In this document: positions 6,184 to 13,041 of the stretch, in pieces
Position numbering within the stretch: the first letter of the stretch is position 1
How the letters are laid out: the number at the start of each line of letters is the position of its first letter
From: Clostridia bacterium
GTDB taxonomy: Bacteria; Bacillota; Clostridia; Oscillospirales; Acutalibacteraceae
Assembly (NCBI GenBank): GCA_017552845.1
Contig: JAFZOE010000348.1
Coordinates: 1-13,041 of the forward strand
Direction: 5' to 3'
DNA: 13,041 nt
The notes under the pieces: generated by a model
What the model saw: only the letters and a program-made list of their open reading frames with translations
Told to the model about the DNA's origin: nothing
The model's database searches: none
Translations under genes and position numbers: made by a program

Positions 6184-8537
6184 CCTATCCCCATTCGTAT
6201 GACCGCGATGCGACAAACGGAGTCTGCCCCGCGATGCGCCTTGAGAATCTCGTCTCCGAATCGACGGGCGGGGATATGTTCCATACCGGCGATCCGGTAA
6301 CCTTCGGCATGTATCCCAGAAGCAGAGTCACGGACGCGGGTATAATCTCCGCGCTCAATGAAACAGTTGAGGTTGCCCCGAAGAAAAATCTTTCGGTATT
6401 GGAGCACCGCTTCTATTATGACGCCGATTATTATACCGATTATGCCGATATGATACTCGGCGGAAACAGATACAGGGCAAAGGTTTTATATACGGATCTG
6501 ATTACCGAATCGACCTCGCCGAACACTCAGCCGAAAGAATATAAGGATTACGATTATCACTATACCGAAGACGGCTTTGACAAATATGTTTATTATTATC
6601 TCTTTGAGCCGCTTACCTGGCGCATTCTCAACCCCGAAACGGGGCTTATGGTCTGCGATGAAATAGTCGATTCCATAGTGTATCAGAATACGCATATAAA
6701 GAGCGATGAAAACGACTACTATGCCGAGTATGCCTGGGCGGATGAGGAGCATACCCATTACGCAACCGACTACACCGTCAGCAATATGAGAGATTTTCTC
6801 AACGGCGATTTCTATGATGCCGCGTTCACCGATGAGCAGAAGGCAAAGATAAAGACAGTTGAGCTCGACAACAGAACTCAGATGACCGTCAACGGAATTA
6901 CCGGCTATGAGCAGTATGACTGGGAGAGCACCAGCGACAAAGTTTTCCTGCTCTCTCCCTGCGATGTTCTGAATCCGGATTACGGCTTCGACCCCGATCC
7001 CATGGCCAAAGATCCTCAGAGGGTGCTTTACGGCAACGATTATTCGGGATATCCCGAAGGCGATTCCCTTGATAACTGGTGGCCCCTGCGAGCCGGAGGG
7101 GACGGCGCCTGGTATCTTTCGAGAAGGCCCGGCGCCTGCACACACAGCGGTCAGGTAGGAACGACCGCGGCCTGGGCAAACGACACTCATCCCGTAGTGC
7201 CGGCGGTATGCCTGAGCGACCTCTGCAGCGATTTTTCGGGTGAAACGGCGGTATGCACGCAGCATATTCCCGCAACAGTCACCCTGACTCCCGCAACCTG
7301 CACCGAGGATGGCGAGGGCAGGGAAATCTGCTCTGTCTGCGGCGAAATTCTGACAGAATCGGTCGTCTTAACCGCTCCCGGACACACCCCGGGCGAGGAA
7401 AAGATGGAAAACGAAACGCCGTCAATCTGCACCGTGGCGGGCAGCTACGAAAGCGTGGTTTACTGCACGGTCTGCGGCGGCGAAATCAGCAGGGAAACAG
7501 TCAACACACAGCCGCTCGGCCATGATGAGATACCCCACGAAGGCAAGTCCTCAACCTGCAAGGAAAAGGGCTGGAAACCTTATGTCACCTGCTCCAGATG
7601 TGATTATACAACCTATGAGGAGCTTCCCCTTGCGGACCATACTCCGGGCGAAGCGGCATGGGAAAACGAAACCGATTCCACCTGCACCGTGGCGGGCGAA
7701 TATGATGAGATAATCAAGTGTTCAGTTTGCGAAAAAGTTCTGAGCACAGAGCATAAGACAAAAGAACTTGAGGCTCATAAGCCTCTGCCCGCGGCGAAGG
7801 AAAACGAGCAGCCTGCTACCTGCACAGAGGGCGGATATTATGACAGCGTCGTGCGATGCGAAGTCTGCCGCAACATCCTGACTTCGGAACATATTGATAC
7901 CGGCGCGGCGGGCCATGAATACACCTATACCGTGACTCCGCCGACCTGCACGGAGAAGGGCTATACAACCCATACCTGCCACTGCGGAGATTCTTATAAA
8001 GATTCATATAAAGATCCCCTCGGGCACAGTTTCACAAATTACATTTACAATAATGACGCCACGACCGAGGCTGACGGCACCGAAACCGCGAAATGCGACC
8101 GCTGCCCCGTAACCTATACCAGGGTAAAGCCCGGAACCAGGCTTAATCCGCAAAACCCGGATACACCGACCAATCCGACCGCCGGCGCAGTCCTCAATGT
8201 AAAAGCTTCTCAGACAGTCGATTACCGTTCCAAAGTCACAATCACAGCGAGCTCATCGAACGTTCCCGCGGGATATTTCCTCGCAATTTATGATGAAAAC
8301 GGAGAGGTCGCAAGGGGCGACAATTCAAGCGTTTCATATTATGCCGGCGAAATGAGGGAAACCCGCACATTCACCGTAAAAGTCATCGACGCCGCCGGAA
8401 ACGTTCAGAAAGATGCGGGCGGAGCCGAGCTTCAGAAACCTTGCAAAGCCGAGGTCAAAACCGGTTTCTTTGATAAAATCATCGCCTTCTTCAGAAACCT
8501 CTTCGGCCTCCTCCCCGAAGTCACAATAAGACCCTAA
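6171..8537 (+). CDS. DUF6273 / Cys-repeat secreted protein, 3' part of the frameshifted ubiquitin gene
   Basis: A 788-residue ORF that begins inside the end of the first DUF6273-like domain (ATNGVCPAMRLENL). Its frame is open back to 6081 and would read FNSRYSCRVNDKGDE before the ATG, so it is most simply the continuation of the gene at 4981. A second DUF6273-like domain spans residues ~39-350 (TFGMYPRSRV, WRILNPETGLMVCDE, FLNGDFYDAAF, DKVFLLS, NWWPLRAGG). Residues ~360-650 hold seven Cys repeats. Residues ~672-788 form a C-terminal module ending GFFDKIIAFFRNLFGLLPEV. It has no signal peptide, so on its own it would stay inside the cell. AAGGGAG at 6159-6165 lies five bases before the ATG and could allow reinitiation. 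No LPXTG, SLH or dockerin is seen, and the attachment mode is unclear. Confidence 0.85.
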   Translation: MAIMTYPHSYDRDATNGVCPAMRLENLVSESTGGDMFHTGDPVTFGMYPRSRVTDAGIISALNETVEVAPKKNLSVLEHRFYYDADYYTDYADMILGGNRYRAKVLYTDLITESTSPNTQPKEYKDYDYHYTEDGFDKYVYYYLFEPLTWRILNPETGLMVCDEIVDSIVYQNTHIKSDENDYYAEYAWADEEHTHYATDYTVSNMRDFLNGDFYDAAFTDEQKAKIKTVELDNRTQMTVNGITGYEQYDWESTSDKVFLLSPCDVLNPDYGFDPDPMAKDPQRVLYGNDYSGYPEGDSLDNWWPLRAGGDGAWYLSRRPGACTHSGQVGTTAAWANDTHPVVPAVCLSDLCSDFSGETAVCTQHIPATVTLTPATCTEDGEGREICSVCGEILTESVVLTAPGHTPGEEKMENETPSICTVAGSYESVVYCTVCGGEISRETVNTQPLGHDEIPHEGKSSTCKEKGWKPYVTCSRCDYTTYEELPLADHTPGEAAWENETDSTCTVAGEYDEIIKCSVCEKVLSTEHKTKELEAHKPLPAAKENEQPATCTEGGYYDSVVRCEVCRNILTSEHIDTGAAGHEYTYTVTPPTCTEKGYTTHTCHCGDSYKDSYKDPLGHSFTNYIYNNDATTEADGTETAKCDRCPVTYTRVKPGTRLNPQNPDTPTNPTAGAVLNVKASQTVDYRSKVTITASSSNVPAGYFLAIYDENGEVARGDNSSVSYYAGEMRETRTFTVKVIDAAGNVQKDAGGAELQKPCKAEVKTGFFDKIIAFFRNLFGLLPEVTIRP
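7248..8120 (+). repeat. Seven tandem Cys repeats (~43-residue period)
   Basis: Within the 6171-8537 protein, the pattern (T/S/I)C-T/K-x2-G-x5-9-C-x2-C recurs with the leading Cys at residues 377, 420, 463, 505, 551 and 593, at steps of 42-46. A seventh degenerate copy (TTEADGTETAKCDRC) lacks the first Cys, and copy six has CHC in place of CxxC. GH(T/S/D/E) dipeptides sit between copies. Three Cys plus a nearby His could bind metal, or form disulfides outside the cell. Copies two and four share a 16-base identical DNA stretch (CTGCACCGTGGCGGGC). Confidence 0.85.
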
Positions 8538-8549
8538 AACAACACCAAA

Positions 8550-8573
8550 CCCGCAGAGAGATTTCTCTGCGGG
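8550..8573. terminator. Bidirectional terminator hairpin
   Basis: A perfect 10-bp stem, CCCGCAGAGA / TCTCTGCGGG, with a GATT loop lies between the stops of two convergent genes (8537 and 8581). On the minus strand it is followed by the T-rich TTTGGTGTTGTTTTA; on the plus strand by TATATTATT. It probably ends transcription from both sides. Confidence 0.75.
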
Positions 8574-8580
8574 TATATTA

Positions 8581-10221
8581 TTACTTGAATTTCTTTATGA
8601 ATTCATCCAGGGGGGATTCGCCGGAGGGCTGGGTGGCTGTCTGAGTGTTCTGAGCCTGCTTTTTCTCAATGGAGGGCGTCATATAGACGAAGAAGACGGA
8701 AGTTGTCATATCGTCGGGAGCCGAAGTGAAAATCTTATAGGACTTGCCGAATTCAATCCATTTTTCGATTCTCTCTGCGATTTCGCCGGCGCTCTCGGTC
8801 AGCGAGCCGTATTTTTCCTGAAGCTTCGCCATATCCGCTTCGTCGAGCATCGAGACTATCTTTGAAACCGCGCCGACCGTATCCTCGTTGAAGAATGTCA
8901 TCAGATAATCGATCGTGTCGCTGTTATCCTCGAGCAGCTTCTGCAGTTCTCCGATTTTTTCGAGGGTTGCGGGCAGGTTGTCAATCGCTTTTTTAACCTC
9001 GGGATCCTGCAGATCTTTCAGGAGCGAATCGGCGAGGGGAATCGCGCCGCCGAGATCGGAGAGACCTGCAAAGAATTTCGCAACGCTCGAATCGGAGAGC
9101 AGGCCGATTGCCTTCGCGGTATTTGAATCGGTCATGAATTCAAGCAGTTTTTTCAGCTGCTCGTTATTCTCGGGCGAGGCGTATTTCGCGAGCACGTTTA
9201 TCAGCGCCTTGTTGCTGTTATAGAGCTCCACTGCGTCGCCCATTATGCCGAGCAGGGATTCTGTTCCCTTGCCGGAAGTCAGCAGATTCACGAGTTTGTC
9301 AATATCCATATTGCCAATTGTATTCTGCACTTCGCCGAGAACGGAGAGCACGGATTTGAGGTCATCGACCGAGCTGCCCGCGTCAAGCTCAAGATTGAGC
9401 GAGCTTATCGGAACGGCGGCGAAATACATATTGCCGAGGGCGAAATTCTTCGCGTCTGCCGTGACGCTGGCGGTCGAGCCGAGCTCAATACCGGTGATTT
9501 CATCGAGACCCGCCTCTTTGAGTCCGAGGCTTTCGGTCAGACCCGGCACGCCGAACATAACGGCGATTTCCTTTGTGCCGTCGCCTATAGCTCTGCCGTT
9601 TTTCACCTGAACTCCCGAAAACTCCGCTTCGGGCATTATGAATCCGCCGACAACGAGCACGGGCAGATAAATCTTATACTCTTTGCCGCCGATTTTATAC
9701 TTCTTGCTCAGGTTGTTTTTCATATTGACATCTATTTTGACCTTGCCGCTCTTGCCCGCGAGCTTGTCGGGAGCAATCTTTTTGCCGTCAAGAGTGTAGT
9801 TAATTTCAATGGAGACGGGCGGTTTCTTATCGGTTTCTCCGCTGTAATAGAGATCGGTATCGGTCATATTCCATCTGATGCCGTCTTTATCGGAAACGGG
9901 CAGGGTGTCGCCCTTTATGTTTTCGATATTTTTGAGGTCGCTTGTATCCGAAACGCAGACCTCGCCCTTGTCGGTATGAAGCCAGTCGGTGACGCTTATA
10001 TTATCGATATCGCCGCTGTTGTCAATATTTATATAGACGGTTTCCGCCTTCGAGACGGAGCCCGGTTTCGCGGTATATACCGGCTGCTCGGCGATTACTT
10101 CATTACTCTTATCGGTTGTATCCTGCGCATCGGTTTTAGCTCCGCATGCAGCGAGCGAGAGCAGCATCGAGAGCGCTGTGCCGAGGGCGAGAGCCTTCTT
10201 TATCGCGGGTGAAGATTTCAT
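8581..10221 (-). other. Lipoprotein module of the MMPL ORF with its own start signals
   Basis: From M706 the sequence (MKSSPAIKKALALG, hydrophobic core, LSLAAC) is a textbook lipoprotein signal with lipobox Cys at residue 731. GAAAGGGGAG (complement of 10231-10240) stands nine bases before this ATG, so independent initiation is plausible. The 546-residue module has a beta-rich part (~745-960) and then Leu-rich helical segments (~965-1190), ending in a Gln/Thr/Pro-rich tail. It faintly recalls the extracytoplasmic region of YhgE/Pip-type proteins, from memory and with low confidence. Likely an outside partner of the transporter. Confidence 0.7.
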
Positions 10222-12336
10222 TTGCTTTTTCTCCCCTTTCTTACCATCTTTTTTATCGTTTTCCGCCGTGTTCCAGCCGTGAGTGGTTTTGCCGATGATT
10301 CTCTCAAAGCAGGTCAGCAGGGCGGGCAGGAAGATTATTATCACAAGGCCGCTGACGAGCGCGCCCCTTGCGAGCATCGAGCAGATTGATTTGACAATCT
10401 CGATATTGCACACGCAGTAGACGCCGAATGTGGCGCAGAAGAAGACGAGAGCGGACTGGAATATCGATTTATCCGATGCCTCGGCGGCAATCTGCATCGC
10501 CTCGAGCTTATTGTGGCCGTTGCGTAACTCCTCGCGGAATCTGGTTGTCATCAGTATCGCGTAGTCAACCGTCGCGCCGAGCTGGACGCAGCTGATTATT
10601 GTGGGCGCAATGAAAGAAACGTTCGTGCCCGTCACGAGCGAGAGGGCGAGGTTTATGAAAATCGCGAGTTCGATTCCCGCCACGAGAAGAATCGGAACAG
10701 AAATTGATTTGAAAATTATCGCAATCAGCAGGAAAATCGCGGCTATCGAGATAATGCTCGTCACCTTGAAATCCTTGTCTGTGACGGTGATTAAATCCTT
10801 TGACATCGCGCCCTCGCCGGTCAGATAACCGTCGGGGTCGTATTTTTTCATGATTCCCGTCAGTATATCGACCTGCTCGTTTTCCTCATCGGAAGACGGA
10901 GTATAGACCGAATTCACCATCATCAGCTGCTTGCCGTTTTTGAAGCAGATTTCCTTAATCGCGTCGGGCAGCATATTTTCGCTTATCGCCGGGCCGACGA
11001 AGGAATTGAGCGAGATTATGCCCGAAACGCCGTCAACCGCCTCGAATTCATCTATCATTTCAGAGACCTTGCCCGAGGGCACGCCGTCGTCGATTATGAC
11101 AAAATGAGTGGTTGCCATATTGAAATCGCCCTTGAGCTTATTCAGCGCCTGAACGGAATCAAGTTGCTCGGGCAGGGCGTTTGAAATTACATAGTCGAGC
11201 GGAACCGCACTCTTTGCGATATATGAGGGAACTATCAGCGCGATGAAAATGATTGCAATCAGTTTTCTGTGTCTGATTACAAATTTATTCAGATGACGGA
11301 ACGAGGGGATGATTCTCTTATGCCTGAATCTGTAAATCGGCTTATAGAACATAAGCAGGAACGCGGGCAGGACCACGACGACCGTGATTACGCCGAAAAC
11401 AACGCCCTTCGCCATGACTATACCGATATCAAATCCGAGAGTCAGGCTCATGAAACAGAGCGCGAGGAAGCCGAAAATCGTTGTCAGCGACGAGCCGGTC
11501 AGCGATATGAAGGTCGAGGAAACGGCGCGCGCCATGGCTTCGGTCTTATCATCGGTGTTCTTCTGTTCCTCGTTGAAGCGGTCCATGAGAAATACGGAAT
11601 AATCCATCGTGACGCCGAGCTGGAGAATCGCCGCGACGCTCTGCGTGATATATGAAATGCCGTTCGGCATAACGATATTCGTGCCGAGATTATAGATGAC
11701 CGCATAGCCGAGCGCGGTCAGCAGCACAAGCGGGAGCACCCAGGAATCCATCGTGAAAGAGAGCGCAATCAGCGCGAGGACAACCGCGATTACAATGTAT
11801 TTCGGCGCCTCGGAATCGCTCAGATCCTTTGTGTCCGTTATGATTGCGGACATTCCGCTCAGGAAGCACTGCTTATTGAGCTTCGTGCGGATTTCCCTTA
11901 TCGCGTTCATGGTTGAAGTTGTTGCCGAGCCCTGCTCAAACTGAATCATCAGCAGAGTCGATTTACCTTCGTTCGCGTAGAATATATCGGTCAGCGCGTC
12001 GGGAAGCATGGACTGCGGAATGCTTATATCCGCGATATCGTCAACCCAGGTGACGTTTGAAACGCCCTCAATCCGGGCGATTTCGTTCTTGACCTTCACT
12101 ACATCCTTCGCGCTCATATCGTCAATGACGAGGAAGGCATTAGCGGCGAGGCCGAATTCCTTATCGAGCATATCCTCGCCCTGCACCGACTCGATGCTCG
12201 AGGGCAGATATGACATAATATCATAATTTACAAAAGTGCTGATATATCCGAAAAACGACGGGATAAGCAGAATGGTCGCGACGATGAATATTGTTTTCGG
12301 ATGCTTTGCTATGAAATATGAAATCTTATCAATCAT
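8581..12336 (-). CDS. MMPL/RND-family transporter fused in frame to a C-terminal lipoprotein
   Basis: A 1251-residue ORF. Residues 1-690 are an MMPL-type transporter with two homologous halves. Each has one N-terminal TM segment, an extracytoplasmic domain and a five-TM bundle (starts near 13 and 358; bundles ~178-331 and ~526-676). The paired Asp-Tyr of the proton relay is present in both halves: QLGVTMDY (D245-Y246) and QLGATVDY (D591-Y592). It probably exports lipids, lipopeptides or amphipathic drugs. A Lys-rich cytoplasmic linker (~693-705) leads to M706, which begins a complete lipoprotein. The start at 12336 is supported by GGAGGTG (complement of 12344-12350), and it overlaps tetR by 8 bases, indicating coupled translation and TetR control. 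Transporter identity is strong; cargo is unknown. Whether the fusion is expressed whole is open. Confidence 0.92.
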   Translation of the reverse strand: MIDKISYFIAKHPKTIFIVATILLIPSFFGYISTFVNYDIMSYLPSSIESVQGEDMLDKEFGLAANAFLVIDDMSAKDVVKVKNEIARIEGVSNVTWVDDIADISIPQSMLPDALTDIFYANEGKSTLLMIQFEQGSATTSTMNAIREIRTKLNKQCFLSGMSAIITDTKDLSDSEAPKYIVIAVVLALIALSFTMDSWVLPLVLLTALGYAVIYNLGTNIVMPNGISYITQSVAAILQLGVTMDYSVFLMDRFNEEQKNTDDKTEAMARAVSSTFISLTGSSLTTIFGFLALCFMSLTLGFDIGIVMAKGVVFGVITVVVVLPAFLLMFYKPIYRFRHKRIIPSFRHLNKFVIRHRKLIAIIFIALIVPSYIAKSAVPLDYVISNALPEQLDSVQALNKLKGDFNMATTHFVIIDDGVPSGKVSEMIDEFEAVDGVSGIISLNSFVGPAISENMLPDAIKEICFKNGKQLMMVNSVYTPSSDEENEQVDILTGIMKKYDPDGYLTGEGAMSKDLITVTDKDFKVTSIISIAAIFLLIAIIFKSISVPILLVAGIELAIFINLALSLVTGTNVSFIAPTIISCVQLGATVDYAILMTTRFREELRNGHNKLEAMQIAAEASDKSIFQSALVFFCATFGVYCVCNIEIVKSICSMLARGALVSGLVIIIFLPALLTCFERIIGKTTHGWNTAENDKKDGKKGEKKQMKSSPAIKKALALGTALSMLLSLAACGAKTDAQDTTDKSNEVIAEQPVYTAKPGSVSKAETVYINIDNSGDIDNISVTDWLHTDKGEVCVSDTSDLKNIENIKGDTLPVSDKDGIRWNMTDTDLYYSGETDKKPPVSIEINYTLDGKKIAPDKLAGKSGKVKIDVNMKNNLSKKYKIGGKEYKIYLPVLVVGGFIMPEAEFSGVQVKNGRAIGDGTKEIAVMFGVPGLTESLGLKEAGLDEITGIELGSTASVTADAKNFALGNMYFAAVPISSLNLELDAGSSVDDLKSVLSVLGEVQNTIGNMDIDKLVNLLTSGKGTESLLGIMGDAVELYNSNKALINVLAKYASPENNEQLKKLLEFMTDSNTAKAIGLLSDSSVAKFFAGLSDLGGAIPLADSLLKDLQDPEVKKAIDNLPATLEKIGELQKLLEDNSDTIDYLMTFFNEDTVGAVSKIVSMLDEADMAKLQEKYGSLTESAGEIAERIEKWIEFGKSYKIFTSAPDDMTTSVFFVYMTPSIEKKQAQNTQTATQPSGESPLDEFIKKFK

Positions 12337-12934
12337 CGCGCTTCACCTCCAGCATGCCCGCCGCCGCGTTTTTGAGAACGGGCCTTATTTCTTCGAGCGT
12401 GAACGGTCCGGTTTCGAGCACCGCCTCGCAGCAGACCGTTCCGATAAGCTCGGTCAGCATATATACCTTCATTTTCGCCTCCGCCTCTGTCCAACCCTGC
12501 GAAGTGAATGCAGATATGAATCTGTCCGCAACGGCGGCAAATTCGGCATTCTCGCCCGAGGTGAAGCTCTTGAAGAAGAAAGTCAGATTCTTATTGACAA
12601 GCGCAGCGAGGTCCCTGTGCGAATTCAGATAATCCGCAAAAAAATCCACGAGAAACAGCACCTTTTCGGTCAGGTTCATTTCCTGTTCCTGCTCTTTTTC
12701 GAGAAGGGAATCAATACCGCCCTGCAGAACCTCCGCGCCCTTGTAGGCGACTATCTGATTGAGCAGATCGTATTTATCTTTGAAATAGAGATAAAACGTG
12801 CCCTTCGCGACGCCGGCCATCTTGACGACGTCGTCAACGGCGGTTGACGCGAAGCTCTTATCCATAAAAAGCTTCGCCGCGGCGTCGAGTATATTTGTTC
12901 TCTTCATATTCTTTTTTTCTTCAAGCTTTGACAT
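12329..12934 (-). CDS. TetR family transcriptional regulator
   Basis: A 201-residue TetR-type repressor. The N-terminal helix-turn-helix spans about residues 14-60 (NILDAAAKLF, TAVDDVVKMAGVAKGTFYLYFKDKYDLL), with the recognition helix near GVAKGTFYLYF, typical of the family. The remaining all-helical part (~65-200) is the divergent ligand and dimer domain. ATG at 12934 follows GCGGGGA; an internal ATG at residue 10 (MKRTNIL) is a less likely start because its upstream site is poor. Its end overlaps the MMPL transporter start by 8 bases. The pair therefore forms a self-regulated efflux or export operon: an inducer presumably releases the repressor from the palindrome at 13008-13020. The inducer is unknown. 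Confidence 0.95.
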   Translation of the reverse strand: MSKLEEKKNMKRTNILDAAAKLFMDKSFASTAVDDVVKMAGVAKGTFYLYFKDKYDLLNQIVAYKGAEVLQGGIDSLLEKEQEQEMNLTEKVLFLVDFFADYLNSHRDLAALVNKNLTFFFKSFTSGENAEFAAVADRFISAFTSQGWTEAEAKMKVYMLTELIGTVCCEAVLETGPFTLEEIRPVLKNAAAGMLEVKRDD

Positions 12935-13003
12935 ATCATTTCCCCGCTTTACTGTTTATAAGTTATTATTTTCTGTTTTCTTTTCCCCGGCCTTCGGATG
13001 TAA

Positions 13004-13024
13004 AAACTGACCGTTGGTCACTTT
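13004..13024. promoter_or_regulatory. Probable TetR operator palindrome
   Basis: TGACC-GTT-GGTCA (13008-13020) is a perfect 5-bp dyad about a 3-base centre. It extends to AAA...TTT on both sides with a single C/C mismatch (13007/13021), giving a 21-base near-symmetric site typical of TetR-family operators. It lies 70-90 bases upstream of tetR and next to an outward-facing TATAAT, so it could control both directions. Confidence 0.65.
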
Positions 13025-13032
13025 CTGAATCG

Positions 13033-13038
13033 TATAAT
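13033..13038 (+). promoter_or_regulatory. Outward-facing -10 box at right edge
   Basis: A perfect TATAAT at 13033-13038 on the plus strand sits 12 bases after the operator palindrome. No good -35 occurs at the right spacing, although an activator-free -35 may be masked by the palindrome (CCGTTG is at a 16-base spacing). It suggests a divergent gene beyond the window; tentative. Confidence 0.35.
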
Positions 13039-13041
13039 AGC

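Noticed and set aside
7248..8120. CRISPR-like or tandem DNA repeat
   Set aside because: The periodicity is in protein motifs, and the DNA copies are too diverged, with no constant repeat and unique spacer pattern.
6171..8537. Independent intact gene starting at 6171
   Set aside because: It starts inside a DUF6273 domain, lacks a signal peptide despite extracellular-type repeats, and its frame is open and domain-like upstream of the ATG.
12236..12847. 203-residue plus-strand ORF opposite tetR
   Set aside because: Shadow of the clear TetR gene; no family features or ribosome site.

Overview
The window reads like a chromosome segment of a moderate-GC, Gram-positive anaerobe of the class Clostridia, most likely a gut Oscillospirales/Ruminococcaceae-type bacterium. 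This is inferred from strong GGAGG-type ribosome binding sites, TTGACA/TATAAT-like promoters, lipoprotein signal peptides, DUF6273-type secreted repeats and Cys-x-x-Cys repeat proteins. No rRNA, tRNA, CRISPR array or insertion sequence is visible.

Region A (1-3608) concerns sugar or polyol redox metabolism. A left-truncated zinc alcohol dehydrogenase of the galactitol-1-phosphate dehydrogenase type, an aldo/keto reductase and a small zinc-ribbon protein of unknown function form a plus-strand operon. It ends at a hairpin terminator and an 82-bp imperfect inverted repeat. A Gfo/Idh/MocA oxidoreductase converges on it from the minus strand and has its own near-consensus promoter.

Region B (3717-8573) is the remarkable part. 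One promoter appears to drive a lipoprotein Ntn-hydrolase of the choloylglycine/penicillin-acylase class and, 19 bases later, a secreted protein. That protein's predicted mature N-terminus is a ubiquitin domain: 61 of 72 residues match human ubiquitin, all seven lysines are kept, and the C-terminal Gly-Gly is missing. The ubiquitin runs directly into two DUF6273-like domains, seven Cys repeats of about 43 residues and a conserved-looking C-terminal module. The reading frame is broken once, near 6100-6128, so the gene appears as two overlapping ORFs (4981-6183 and 6171-8537). One extra T in a T4 run would restore a protein of about 1185 residues. The region ends at a hairpin shared with the convergent operon of region C.

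Region C (8581-13024, minus strand) is a TetR regulator overlapping an MMPL/RND-type membrane transporter by 8 bases. The transporter ORF continues in frame into a complete lipoprotein (own Shine-Dalgarno, signal peptide and lipobox). This is either a natural fusion or two proteins from one frame. A TGACC-GTT-GGTCA palindrome upstream of tetR is the probable operator, and a TATAAT box pointing out of the right edge suggests a divergent gene there.

The main hypothesis is that region B exports a ubiquitin mimic displayed on a large surface or secreted protein, next to an exported N-terminal-nucleophile amidase. The ubiquitin homology is directly visible. Any effect on host ubiquitin signalling and any link to the amidase are inference.
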